A stretch of 64,000 nucleotides of DNA. Origin: Pseudomonas chlororaphis (GTDB lineage Bacteria; Pseudomonadota; Gammaproteobacteria; Pseudomonadales; Pseudomonadaceae). Below the pieces are notes generated by a model, which saw only the letters and a list, made by a program, of their open reading frames with translations, was not told the origin of the DNA and searched no databases. The translations under genes and the position numbers were made by a program. The DNA is taken from contig NZ_MOAL01000002.1 in assembly GCF_003731765.1 (NCBI RefSeq), positions 186,001 to 250,000 on the forward strand, in the 5' to 3' direction. Below are positions 45,735 to 54,119 of this stretch, piece by piece (position 1 is the first letter of the stretch; the number at the start of each line of letters is the position of its first letter).

Positions 45735-46132
45735 GTCGGAGCCGGCTTGCCGGCGAGGCAGCCTTGGGTTGGGCGGTGATCTTGCGGACGCCATCGCTGG
45801 CAAGCCAGCCTCCTACAAAAAACCACCACCCCCACCTCCTGTAGGAGCCGGCTTGCCGGCGAGACGGCCTTGGATTGAGCGGTGACCTTGCGGACGCCAT
45901 CGCTGGCAAGCCAGTCTCCTACAAAAAACCACCACCCCCACCTCCTGTAGGAGCCGGCTTGCCGGCGAGACGGCCTTGGATTGGGCGGTGATCTTGCGGC
46001 CGTAATCGCTGGCAAGCCAGCCTCCTACAAAAAACCACCACCCCACCTCCTGTAGGAGCCGGCTTGCCGGCGAGGCAACCTTGGATTGGGCGGTGATTTT
46101 GCGGCTGTAATCGCTGGCAAACCAGCGCCTAC
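45735..46132. repeat. Tandem array of four REPIN units
   Basis: Four copies, each about 82 bases (45735-45816, 45841-45922, 45947-46028, 46052-46132), with a period of 105-106 bases. Each copy is a pair of inverted REPs, GTAGGAGCCGGCTTGCCGGC at the left and GCTGGCAAGCCAGCCTCCTAC or a variant at the right. The copies are joined by almost identical linkers of about 24 bases made of an A run and CCACC units. The first and last copies are the most diverged. No gene lies within 45672-46144. Confidence 0.95.
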
Positions 46133-46144
46133 AAAAGCCAGCGG

Positions 46145-46453
46145 TTACAAGGTGAGGTCCAGCAGGGCCGAGCCCAGGCATTTGCCGTGGGCGTCCAGTG
46201 CCAGCGAGCGGGTCACGCCGCCGCGCAGGATGCCCGGGAGCACAAAGTTCAGCGCCTGTACGTTGGGCAACTCATAGCGCCGCACCGGCGCCGCACCAGG
46301 CTCCAGCAAGGCCGAAAAGAACTCGGCCACTCGCTCGGCCGTGAGCTGCTCGCGCAGCAACGGATAATCCTCGGCGCGGTAGGCGATGATCGAGATGTTC
46401 GAGGTGTCGCCCTTATCGCCGGTACGGGAATGGGCCAGGCTGTGCAGTTTCAT
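46145..46453 (-). CDS. AtuA C-terminal domain-like protein
   Basis: 102 residues. The sequence begins MKLHSLAHSRTGDKGDTSNI and matches the ferredoxin-like C-terminal domain found at the end of long AtuA proteins, here as a separate small protein. Its ATG overlaps the stop of the preceding AtuA-like gene (ATGA), so the two products are likely made in equal amounts and may act together. Confidence 0.75.
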   Translation of the reverse strand: MKLHSLAHSRTGDKGDTSNISIIAYRAEDYPLLREQLTAERVAEFFSALLEPGAAPVRRYELPNVQALNFVLPGILRGGVTRSLALDAHGKCLGSALLDLTL

Positions 46454-47781
46454 GCTTCGATCCTCGGCTTGACCGTGCTACGGGGCACCAGCAATGAAGC
46501 CACCGCCACCACCTGGCGCACGCTCTTGCTGGCGCCGCCACCACCGGACGGGCCATTGGTGTAAAGGGTTTCCACTTCATTGCCAACTCGCACGGCCTCG
46601 CTGCGGTCCTCACAGCGGGCGGCCACCCGCAGGCGCACCTCCCAAGGCTCGACGCTGTTGCGCTGGCCATGCAGCGAATCCATTCCTATCAGCTCGGCAC
46701 GCACGTCCTGCATTTTTGCGCCCATCAGTTCCAGGCGCTTGAGCACCACGTCCCGTGCCAACTGAGCCCGCGCAACGGCACCAGGGCCGCCATAGGACAT
46801 CTGGCCTTCGCCGATCCAACCGTCCAGATAGCCCACGCTGACTTTCAACTGCTCCGGCTGCGCATGCCCCGCAGCCCCCTGGGCCCGCACCCGGTCAACG
46901 CCCTCCTCGACAAAGGCCACCTGAGAAAAGTCGGCGGTGACGTCCGGCGTCAGGTACGCCGCCGGGTCGTGGACTTCATAAATCAGTTGCTCCGTGCAGG
47001 TAGCACGGCTGACCCGCCCCCCTGACCCGGCCACCTTGGTGATCAAGGCCTCGCCCTCGGAATCGATCTCGGCCAGGGGGAAACCCAGGCGCGCCAGGTC
47101 ATCCACATCCTTGAAACCCGGATCGGCAAAATAACCGCCGCTGACCTGGCCTGCACATTCCAGCAAATGGCCAACCAAGGTCCCGCGCCCCAGGCGCTGC
47201 CAGTCGTCCGCCGCCCAGCCGAACTCGAACATCTGCGGCGCCAAGAACAACGACGGGTCCGCCACGCGCCCGGTGATCACCACATCCGCATCGGCACGCA
47301 AGGCATCCAGAATGCCGTCGACACCCAAATAGGCATTCGCGGAAATCACCCGCTGCCCCAGGGAGCCCAGGCTCTGGCCGTTATCCAGCACCTGCTCGGG
47401 CTGCTGACGCAACAAGTCCAGTACATCGTCACCCACCACCGCCAGCACCTTGAGATCGAGCCCCAGTTCACTGGCGATCCGCCGGACCTCAGTGGCCGCC
47501 GCCACCGGGTTGGCCGCCCCCATATTGGTGATGACCCGCAGGCGGCGCCGACCTTCAGGCCGGCCGACAAAAGGCAGGACACGGCGCATGCGCTCACTCA
47601 GCAGCGGGTCGTAACCGCCTTGTGGGTCGCTGATGCGCGCCTGCTGCGCCAGGGCAATGGTGCGCTCCGCCAAGCATTCGAAGACCAGGTAATCCAGGTC
47701 GCCCTGGGCCGCCAACTCGATGGCCGGCTCGATACGGTCGCCCGAGTAACCGGCGCCGGCGCCGATACGTATGGTTTTCAT
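46450..47781 (-). CDS. Acyclic terpene utilization AtuA family protein (DUF1446)
   Basis: 443 residues with the DUF1446 hallmarks: RIGAGAGYSGDRIEPA at the N-terminus, VITNMGAANP near residue 85, DVVITGRVADPSLFLAP near 165 and LYTNGPSGGGGASKSVRQVV near the end. AtuA is needed for citronellol degradation in P. aeruginosa, but no acyl-CoA carboxylase or other atu genes are present here, so the role is probably different. It starts one base after the CitMHS stop and overlaps the next gene by 4 bases, in a tight operon. Confidence 0.85.
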   Translation of the reverse strand: MKTIRIGAGAGYSGDRIEPAIELAAQGDLDYLVFECLAERTIALAQQARISDPQGGYDPLLSERMRRVLPFVGRPEGRRRLRVITNMGAANPVAAATEVRRIASELGLDLKVLAVVGDDVLDLLRQQPEQVLDNGQSLGSLGQRVISANAYLGVDGILDALRADADVVITGRVADPSLFLAPQMFEFGWAADDWQRLGRGTLVGHLLECAGQVSGGYFADPGFKDVDDLARLGFPLAEIDSEGEALITKVAGSGGRVSRATCTEQLIYEVHDPAAYLTPDVTADFSQVAFVEEGVDRVRAQGAAGHAQPEQLKVSVGYLDGWIGEGQMSYGGPGAVARAQLARDVVLKRLELMGAKMQDVRAELIGMDSLHGQRNSVEPWEVRLRVAARCEDRSEAVRVGNEVETLYTNGPSGGGGASKSVRQVVAVASLLVPRSTVKPRIEA

Positions 47782-47782
47782 C

Positions 47783-49078
47783 TTAAAAAACTCCCAGCAA
47801 CAGCGCGGTCAGGGTCATCAACACCGACGCGGCGAACAGAAAAGGGATGGTGAAGCGCTGGTGGTCGGCCAATTCGATCTTGCACAGACCCACCAGCAGG
47901 AAAGTCGCCGGGGTCAGCGGGCTCACCGGGAAGCCGGTGGTGTGCACCCCGAGCAACGAGGCCTGGGCCACTTGCAACGGGTCGACGCCCAGGGCCTTGC
48001 CCACTTCGGCGATCACCGGCATCACGCCGAAGTAATAGGAATCGGGGTCGAACAGCATGCTCAGCGGCATGGACAACAAGCCCACCACCGTCGGAATCAG
48101 CTTGCCGTGGCCGGCGGGAATTTGCGCCACCGCCACTTCGGCAATCGCCTTGAGCATGCCGGTGCCCTGCATGATGCCGGTGAACACACCGGCGGCGAGC
48201 AGGATACTGGCCATGGTCAGGGCGGTCTTGGCATGGGCGTCGATGCGGGCACGCTGGGCCTCGACGTCCGGGTAGTTGATGCACAGCGCCAGCACGGTAC
48301 CGACCATGAACATCACCACCGGATCGACCCAGCCGGCAATCATGATCAGCATCACCAGCAGGGTCAGCAGCAGGTTGATCCAGAAGCGCCCGGGACGACG
48401 CAGCGCCTCCTCGGCCTCGCTCAATACCCGGCTCGGCACCCCCGCCCCACTGACAGCATTCGCCCCCAGGCCCAGGCGCCGCTCTTCACGACGGCCCAGC
48501 CACCAGGCGCTGGCAAAAACAAACAGCAGACCGACGATCTGCACCGGGATCAGCGGCTGGAACAGGTCCGCTACCGGCACATGCAGGGCTGCCGAAGAAC
48601 GCAGCACCGGGCCGGTCCAGGGCAGGAAGTTGACCCCGGCGGCCATGGCCGCGACGCAGGCGAGAATCCTCCGGTCGATGCCCAGCCGGGTATAGAGCGG
48701 CAGCATGGCCGGCACCGTGACCAGGAAGGTCACCGCACCGGAACCGTCCAGGTGCACCAGCAGGGCCAAGAGTGCGGTACCCACCACAATCCGCGTCGGC
48801 CGGGTGCCGACCGTGCGCAGGATGCGGTCGATGATCGGATCGAGCATGCCGGCGTCGGTCATGATGCCGAAGAACAGAATGGCAAAGACGAACATGCCCA
48901 CCACGGGGGCGACGTTCTTGATACCGGCGACGATAAAGGTGCTGGTTTGCAAGCCGAACCCGGCGAGCAAGGCGGCAATGATCGGCAGCGCAATCAGCGC
49001 AACTAGGGGAGAGAGACGTTTGCTCATGACAGCGGCGAGCAGACAGAGAATGGTGATGACACCGATTGTGGCGAGCAT
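47783..49078 (-). CDS. CitMHS family carboxylate transporter
   Basis: 431 residues from ATG at 49076-49078 with GGAG upstream. It has about eleven to twelve transmembrane helices, with the typical MLATIGVITILCLLAAVMSKR start and LMFDPDSYYFGVMPVIAEV segment. CitMHS proteins import citrate-metal complexes with protons. Here the companion genes suggest a tricarboxylate or a related branched carboxylate as substrate. It is the first gene of the operon, diverging from lysR. Confidence 0.87.
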   Translation of the reverse strand: MLATIGVITILCLLAAVMSKRLSPLVALIALPIIAALLAGFGLQTSTFIVAGIKNVAPVVGMFVFAILFFGIMTDAGMLDPIIDRILRTVGTRPTRIVVGTALLALLVHLDGSGAVTFLVTVPAMLPLYTRLGIDRRILACVAAMAAGVNFLPWTGPVLRSSAALHVPVADLFQPLIPVQIVGLLFVFASAWWLGRREERRLGLGANAVSGAGVPSRVLSEAEEALRRPGRFWINLLLTLLVMLIMIAGWVDPVVMFMVGTVLALCINYPDVEAQRARIDAHAKTALTMASILLAAGVFTGIMQGTGMLKAIAEVAVAQIPAGHGKLIPTVVGLLSMPLSMLFDPDSYYFGVMPVIAEVGKALGVDPLQVAQASLLGVHTTGFPVSPLTPATFLLVGLCKIELADHQRFTIPFLFAASVLMTLTALLLGVF

Positions 49079-49209
49079 GGGGCAGCTCCAGTGTGCCGTT
49101 TCGCTGTGCCGGGGCACGGAAGCGGGCGGTTATTGTTTTCCCCGAGTATTGGAACCGCGCTAGTCTTTGTAAATTGGAATATTCAGTGCCTTGTATTCGG
49201 AAAAACAAA

Positions 49210-50115
49210 ATGAAGAACTCGATTCAGCACATCCAGGCCTTCCTCGCCGTGGCCCGCAGCGGCAACTTCACCAAGGCCGCCACTGAGCTGCATCTGTCGC
49301 CTTCGGCGCTGACGGTGCAGGTTCAACAGTTGGAGGACTGGCTGGGGGTCGCCCTGCTGGATCGCAGCCCGCGCCACGTCAGCCTGACCGCCGCCGGCCA
49401 GGAAGCCCGTGGGCCGATGGAGAAACTCTTGCTGGACCTGGACAACATTGTCAGCGGCTCCCGGGACCTGGCCGCCCTGCGCCGTGGCGTGGTGACCATC
49501 GCCGCCCTGCCCTCGGTGTGCGCGGGCGTGCTGCCACCGGCCTTGCGCCTGTTTCGCGAACGTTTTGCCGGGATCGAGGTACGCCTGCAGGATTTGGTCG
49601 CCCACCGCATCCACGCCCAGGTACGCGCCGGCGAGGTGGATTTCGGCATCGGCGGCCGCGCCCGACTCAGCCACGGGCTGGACTTCCAACCGTTGCTGGT
49701 GGATCGCCTGTGCCTGTTCGTCGCCCTCGACCACCCACTGGCCCAGCGCACCTCGGTGGGTCTAAGGGAACTGGCGGTGCACCCCATCATCCTCACCGGC
49801 CGTGATAGCAGCGTGCGCGAGCAGGTCGAAGCACTGTTCGATGAAAGCCGCCTGACCTTGCTCTCGGCGATGGAGGCCAACTACATGACCACCGTCCTGG
49901 CCCTGGTGCGCCAGGGCCTGGGCATTACCCTGCTGCCGGAGTCTGCCGATGACGGTCGCGAAGGCTTGCGACGCATCACCGTCAAACACCCCAAAGTCAG
50001 CCGTGAAATCGGCCTGATCCGCCGCAGCGGCCAGCACTTGAGTCCGGCAGCCCAGCGTTGTTATCAAATGCTCGAAGAGTGCCTGGCCGACACTCCAGCA
50101 GCTGAAAACCCCTGA
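49210..50115 (+). CDS. LysR family transcriptional regulator
   Basis: 301 residues from ATG 49210. The N-terminal winged helix-turn-helix (about 1-60) includes FLAVARSGNFTKAATELHLSPSALT; the remaining 220 residues form a periplasmic-binding-like effector domain. It diverges from the CitMHS-AtuA operon by 131 bases and is most likely its regulator. No strong ribosome binding site is seen. An earlier ATG at 49066 would run back across the CitMHS start and is unlikely. Confidence 0.9.
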   Translation: MKNSIQHIQAFLAVARSGNFTKAATELHLSPSALTVQVQQLEDWLGVALLDRSPRHVSLTAAGQEARGPMEKLLLDLDNIVSGSRDLAALRRGVVTIAALPSVCAGVLPPALRLFRERFAGIEVRLQDLVAHRIHAQVRAGEVDFGIGGRARLSHGLDFQPLLVDRLCLFVALDHPLAQRTSVGLRELAVHPIILTGRDSSVREQVEALFDESRLTLLSAMEANYMTTVLALVRQGLGITLLPESADDGREGLRRITVKHPKVSREIGLIRRSGQHLSPAAQRCYQMLEECLADTPAAENP

Positions 50116-50139
50116 ACCGGCACAAGGCCGGTTCAGGGG
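50109..50139. terminator. Bidirectional hairpin between lysR and GST genes
   Basis: A perfect 13-bp stem, CCCCTGAACCGGC with GCCGGTTCAGGGG and a 5-base loop, includes the lysR stop codon. No T run. Confidence 0.65.
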
Positions 50140-50155
50140 GAGATTCAGGCATGCC

Positions 50156-50758
50156 TCAGTCGAGCATCGCCACATGCCCGGGTTGGCTTTGCACCCGTCG
50201 GATCCAGGCCTGGATGCCCGGGTAGCGCTGCAAATCGAAGCCGCCCTCATCAGCGACGTGGGTGTAGGCGAAGAGCGCTATATCGGCGATGGAGTAATGT
50301 TCGCCGACCAGATAAGGCGTGCGGCTCAATTGCTGCTCCATCACGTCCAGCGCCTTGTAGCCACGCTTATGGAGTTTTTCATACTCCTGGCGTCGATCGT
50401 CCGGCAGCCCTTGGTAGTGCTGGATAAAACGCGCCACGGCAATGTAGGGCTCGTGGCTGTATTGCTCGAAAAACTGCCATTGCAGAACCTGGGTGCGCAA
50501 ACGCGGCTCGCTGGGCAAAAACTCACTGCCGTCGGCCAGGAAATTCAGGATCGCGTTGGATTCCCACAAACAAGTGCCGTCTTCCAGCTCCAGCACCGGG
50601 ATCTTGCCATTGGGGTTCTTCGCCAGGAACGCCGGGGTCTGCGTGTCGCCCCCCAGAATATCCACCGCCTGCCACTCATAGGGCAGGTCGAGCAGGTGGA
50701 GCATCAGCTTGATTTTGTAGCAGTTGCCCGAACGGTAATCGCCGTGAACCTTGTACAT
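50156..50758 (-). CDS. Glutathione S-transferase family protein
   Basis: 200 residues with the two GST domains. The N-terminal thioredoxin-like domain has Tyr8/Ser10-type residues (GDYRSGNCYKIKL), the cis-Pro in GKIPVLEL and the glutathione-binding ESNAIL. The C-terminal helical domain ends with a typical SIADIALFAYTHVADEGGF motif. It starts ten bases after the aminotransferase stop, so the two are likely one operon. Confidence 0.9.
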   Translation of the reverse strand: MYKVHGDYRSGNCYKIKLMLHLLDLPYEWQAVDILGGDTQTPAFLAKNPNGKIPVLELEDGTCLWESNAILNFLADGSEFLPSEPRLRTQVLQWQFFEQYSHEPYIAVARFIQHYQGLPDDRRQEYEKLHKRGYKALDVMEQQLSRTPYLVGEHYSIADIALFAYTHVADEGGFDLQRYPGIQAWIRRVQSQPGHVAMLD

Positions 50759-50768
50759 GACCTCCCCC

Positions 50769-51935
50769 TTAGGCTGCCTGTGCAGCCTGTGCCTGACGGA
50801 TCACACCGGCCAAGCGCTTGAGCCCTTCGTCCAGGCGCGCCGGGTCAATGTGGCTGAAGTTCAAGCGAAAATGCCCCGGGTTCAGCTCCGGCTCGGAGAA
50901 GAACGGTTCACCCGGCATAAAGGCGACATCCTGCTCCAACGCGGCCTTGAGCAAGGTCCGGGTGTCCAGCGGCTGCTTCAGGGTGAGCCAGAAAAACAGC
51001 CCGCCTTGAGGCACCTGCCAGTCGGCCAGGTCAGAGAAATGCGTCTCCAGTGCGGCCTGGAAACCGTCCCGGCGTACACGGTAGAAGGACCGCAGTTCAC
51101 TGAGGTGACGCTGAAATTTCTCGGTGCCCAGCCATTGCATCGCTTGCCACTGGCCCACACGGTTGGTGTGCAGGTCCGCCGATTGTTTCAGCCGCAACAG
51201 GTGGGGAAACAAGTCCGGGCTGGCGATCAGATAACCGACGCGCAACCCCGGCAGCAAGGTCTTGGACACAGTGCCAGTGTAGATCCAGCTGGCCTTTTTC
51301 AGGCGGCTGACAATCGGCGTGGCGCTGCCGCCGTCGAAGCTCAGTTCACGGTAGGGCTCGTCCTCGATCAGGGTCACCCCGAACTCGTCCAGCAAGGCGG
51401 CCACGGCATCGCGCTTGGCTTCGCTGTAGCGCACTGCCGACGGGTTCTGGAAGGTCGGTATCAGGTAGATAAAGGCTGGCTGGTGCTGCTCCAGGTTGGC
51501 CCGCAGTTGCGTCAGGTCAGGGCCATCCGCCTCCAGGGGCACGGTCAGGCAGTCGGCACCGAACAGTTGGAAAATCTGCAGCGCCGCCAGGTAGGTGGGC
51601 GCTTCGAGCATGATCTGCGTGCCCTTGTCGATGTACAGCTTGGCCGCCAGGTCCAGGGTCTGCTGGGACCCACTGACCACCAGAACCTGGCTGGCTTCGC
51701 AGGGCACGCCCAAGGCCCGGGCCTCGGCCGCTAGGATTTCGCGCAGCTGCGGTTCACCCTCGCTCATACCGTATTGACCCATGGCGAGCGGCATCTCATC
51801 CCACTGAATCTTGGGCAACATCACTTCAGCCGGCAGGCCTCCGGCAAACGACATCACCTCCGGGCGCTGGGCGGCGGCAAGGATTTCACGGATCAAGGAG
51901 CTTTTAAGGCGCGAAACACGTTCGGAGAAGGCCAT
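50769..51935 (-). CDS. PLP-dependent aminotransferase (class I, AAT-like)
   Basis: 388 residues from ATG 51933-51935. It has the fold-type I features: SGSQQTLDLAAKLY, the NPSA segment, IEDEPYREL with the cofactor-binding Asp, and the Schiff-base Lys in GTVSKTLLPGLRVG. It belongs to the group related to 2-aminoadipate/MocR-domain aminotransferases, without a DNA-binding domain. It transaminates an amino acid of unknown identity. It is followed by the GST gene and diverges from marR. Confidence 0.9.
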   Translation of the reverse strand: MAFSERVSRLKSSLIREILAAAQRPEVMSFAGGLPAEVMLPKIQWDEMPLAMGQYGMSEGEPQLREILAAEARALGVPCEASQVLVVSGSQQTLDLAAKLYIDKGTQIMLEAPTYLAALQIFQLFGADCLTVPLEADGPDLTQLRANLEQHQPAFIYLIPTFQNPSAVRYSEAKRDAVAALLDEFGVTLIEDEPYRELSFDGGSATPIVSRLKKASWIYTGTVSKTLLPGLRVGYLIASPDLFPHLLRLKQSADLHTNRVGQWQAMQWLGTEKFQRHLSELRSFYRVRRDGFQAALETHFSDLADWQVPQGGLFFWLTLKQPLDTRTLLKAALEQDVAFMPGEPFFSEPELNPGHFRLNFSHIDPARLDEGLKRLAGVIRQAQAAQAA

Positions 51936-51969
51936 GGAGATCACCGCTAGCGAAGGCTGAAGGAAATAC

Positions 51970-51984
51970 GTCAAACTGGTTGAC
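51970..51984. promoter_or_regulatory. Probable MarR operator, site 1
   Basis: GTCAAACTGGTTGAC is an inverted repeat (GTCAA-N5-TTGAC), in the wider match TACGTCAA-N5-TTGACC. It lies 35 bases before the aminotransferase start on the minus strand. Confidence 0.65.
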
Positions 51985-52011
51985 CGAAATTACGCTGACC
52001 TGGATAGATAC

Positions 52012-52026
52012 GTCAATATGCTTGAC
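52012..52026. promoter_or_regulatory. Probable MarR operator, site 2
   Basis: GTCAATATGCTTGAC repeats the same GTCAA-N5-TTGAC palindrome exactly 42 bases from site 1, with the same TAC before and C after. It covers the marR start codon (52018-52020), as expected for autorepression. Confidence 0.65.
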
Positions 52027-52470
52027 CTTAAAAACCAGACCTCGCAACAAACCGCCATGGAAGCCTTTTTCTTCGGCTACCAGGCCTTCACTGCCAAGGC
52101 GGATGAAATGCTCGAGCGCCGCGGCCTGAGTCGAGTGCATCAACGCATCGTGTTTTTTATCGCCCGCTACCCGGGGCTTAGCGTCAAGGAACTGCTGACG
52201 GTGCTCGGGGTGAGCAAGCAGGCGCTGAACATTCCGCTGCGCCAGCTGATGGAAATGCACCTGGTCAACAGCGTCGCGCCTGAGAGCGACAAGCGTAAGC
52301 GCCTGCTGGAACTGACCGCCGACGGGCGGCGCTTCGAGGAGTCCCTGCGCCGCGAGCAAGTTAAATTGCTGCAGCGAGCGTTCTCCGAAGCGGGCGAAGC
52401 CGCGGTCAACGGCTGGCTGGCGGTGAACCAGGCCCTGGGCGAGAACCAACAACGCCCCGAACGCGACTGA
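52018..52470 (+). CDS. MarR family transcriptional regulator
   Basis: 150 residues. A winged helix-turn-helix is seen at about 45-115, with HQRIVFFIARYPGLSVKELLTVLGVSKQALN and the wing DKRKRLLELT. MarR proteins act as dimers on palindromic operators. It diverges from the aminotransferase-GST operon and has two matching palindromes in the shared region. Because one site overlaps its own start codon, autoregulation is likely. Few bases precede the ATG, and there is no strong ribosome binding site. Confidence 0.9.
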   Translation: MLDLKNQTSQQTAMEAFFFGYQAFTAKADEMLERRGLSRVHQRIVFFIARYPGLSVKELLTVLGVSKQALNIPLRQLMEMHLVNSVAPESDKRKRLLELTADGRRFEESLRREQVKLLQRAFSEAGEAAVNGWLAVNQALGENQQRPERD

Positions 52471-52484
52471 CCCCTCCTCCCCGG

Positions 52485-52505
52485 GCGCCGGCTTGCCGGC
52501 GATAT
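52485..52505. repeat. Single REP element
   Basis: GCGCCGGCTTGCCGGCGATAT matches the core of the REP repeats elsewhere in the window. Located just after marR. Confidence 0.7.
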
Positions 52506-52557
52506 GCCCTGCCCATCAGATTTTTCGCACACAACACAAAAAACATTATTTGCTTTC

Positions 52558-52569
52558 TTTGTATACAAA
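52558..52569. promoter_or_regulatory. TTGTATACAA operator upstream of the purine permease
   Basis: TTTGTATACAAA is a perfect 12-base palindrome, 138 bases before the permease start. The same core occurs twice in the uraH/puuE intergenic region. It fits operators of GntR/FadR-type regulators. Confidence 0.6.
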
Positions 52570-52706
52570 AGCATAATTCGCCACGTGCGAGTTCCTGACC
52601 TTCCAGTCAACAAAACCCGCCAGCCTTGCCTGCCTCAAAGAGCCGCTGCCCACCCTCGCGTGTCCGGTTCTGGAAAAAACAATAAAACTCTTGAGGAGTA
52701 CTTGCT

Positions 52707-54056
52707 GTGGAAAGCCGCAAATCCGAAGCCCCGACGCTGGATCTCTCGCCGCCGCAGACCAGCGGTTGGCTGGAGCGAATCTTCAAACTCAAATTGCATG
52801 GCACCACGGTAAAGACCGAGCTGATCGCCGGGCTGACCACCTTCATCACCATGGCCTACATCATCTTCGTCAACCCCAACATCATGGCGGATGCCGGCAT
52901 CGATCATGGCGCCGCCTTCGTCGCCACCTGCATCGCCGCGGCCCTGGGTTGCCTGTTGATGGGGCTCTACGCCAACTGGCCAGTGGGCCTGGCGCCGGGC
53001 ATGGGCCTCAACGCGTTCTTCACCTACACCGTGGTCGGCACCATGGGCTACAACTGGGAAACCGCCCTGGGTGCGGTGTTCATTTCCGGCGTGCTGTTCA
53101 TGATCCTGACCCTGTCGCGGGTTCGCGAATGGCTACTCAACAGCATTCCCGTGAGCCTGCGCTACGCCATGGGCGCCGGGGTCGGCCTATTTCTCGGGCT
53201 GATCGGCCTGAAAACCGCAGGCATCATCGTTGACAGCCCGGCGACCCTGATCAAGCTGGGCTCCTTGCGCGAACCGGGGCCGCTGCTGGCCGCCATCTGT
53301 TTCCTGATGATTGCTGTGCTCAGCTACCACCGGGTGTTCGGCGCGATCCTGATCAGCATCATCACTGTGACCCTGGCCGGATGGGGCCTGGGGCTGGTGC
53401 AATACAACGGCATCCTGTCCACCCCGCCGAGCCTGGCGCCGACCTGGATGGCCATGGACATCGCCGGTGTGTTCAACGCCAGCATGATCAGCGTGGTGCT
53501 GGCCTTTCTCTTCGTACACATGTTCGACACCGCCGGCACCTTGATGGGCGTGGCCCAGCGCGCCGGGCTGGTGAACGCCGACGGCAAGATCGAAAACCTC
53601 TCCCGCGCCCTCAAGGCCGACAGCGCCTCCAGCGTATTCGGCGCCGTGGTCGGTGTACCTCCGGTCACCAGCTACGTCGAAAGCGCCGCCGGTGTCGCCG
53701 CAGGTGGTCGGACTGGTCTTACCGCAGTGACCGTAGGTGTGCTATTTATTGCCGCCATGTTCTTCGCCCCGCTGGCTGGCATGATCCCCGCTTATGCCAC
53801 GGCTGGTGCGTTGATTTACGTTGCGATGCTGATGATGGGCGGCATGGCCCACATCAACTGGGACGAAGCCACCGACAGCATTCCGGCCATCGTCACGGCG
53901 ATCATGATGCCGCTGACTTTTTCCGTGGCCGACGGCATCGCCCTGGGCTTTATCACTTATGTGGTGCTGAAGGCCGGCACCGGTAAACACAAGGAAATCT
54001 CCATCAGCCTGTACGTGCTGTGTGCGATTTTTATCGCCAAGTTCATTTTCTTGTAA
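52707..54056 (+). CDS. NCS2 purine permease (AzgA-like)
   Basis: 449 residues from GTG 52707 with AGGAG nine bases upstream. About twelve or more helices; the AzgA subgroup is indicated by GLTTFITMAYIIFVNPNIM near residue 40 and GLAPGMGLNAFF near 100, plus DTAGTLMGVA and the SYVESAAGVAAGGRTGLTA segment in the second half. AzgA/PbuG proteins import adenine, guanine or hypoxanthine by proton symport. A matching operator palindrome lies upstream, linking it to the urate cluster. Confidence 0.92.
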   Translation: MESRKSEAPTLDLSPPQTSGWLERIFKLKLHGTTVKTELIAGLTTFITMAYIIFVNPNIMADAGIDHGAAFVATCIAAALGCLLMGLYANWPVGLAPGMGLNAFFTYTVVGTMGYNWETALGAVFISGVLFMILTLSRVREWLLNSIPVSLRYAMGAGVGLFLGLIGLKTAGIIVDSPATLIKLGSLREPGPLLAAICFLMIAVLSYHRVFGAILISIITVTLAGWGLGLVQYNGILSTPPSLAPTWMAMDIAGVFNASMISVVLAFLFVHMFDTAGTLMGVAQRAGLVNADGKIENLSRALKADSASSVFGAVVGVPPVTSYVESAAGVAAGGRTGLTAVTVGVLFIAAMFFAPLAGMIPAYATAGALIYVAMLMMGGMAHINWDEATDSIPAIVTAIMMPLTFSVADGIALGFITYVVLKAGTGKHKEISISLYVLCAIFIAKFIFL

Positions 54057-54075
54057 GCAGTACCCGTTGCCCCCG

Positions 54076-54100
54076 CCTCACCCCGTCGGGTGGGGCTTTT
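54076..54100 (+). terminator. Rho-independent terminator after the permease gene
   Basis: CCTCACCC pairs with GGGTGGGG around CGTC, followed by CTTTT. The ribosome binding site of the next gene starts 9 bases later, so termination may be partial. Confidence 0.65.
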
Positions 54101-54119
54101 GTTCATATGGAGGAAAGTG

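Noticed and set aside
45735..46132. Possible CRISPR array
   Set aside because: The units are about 82 bases, internally palindromic REP pairs, and the linkers are nearly identical to each other, unlike CRISPR spacers.
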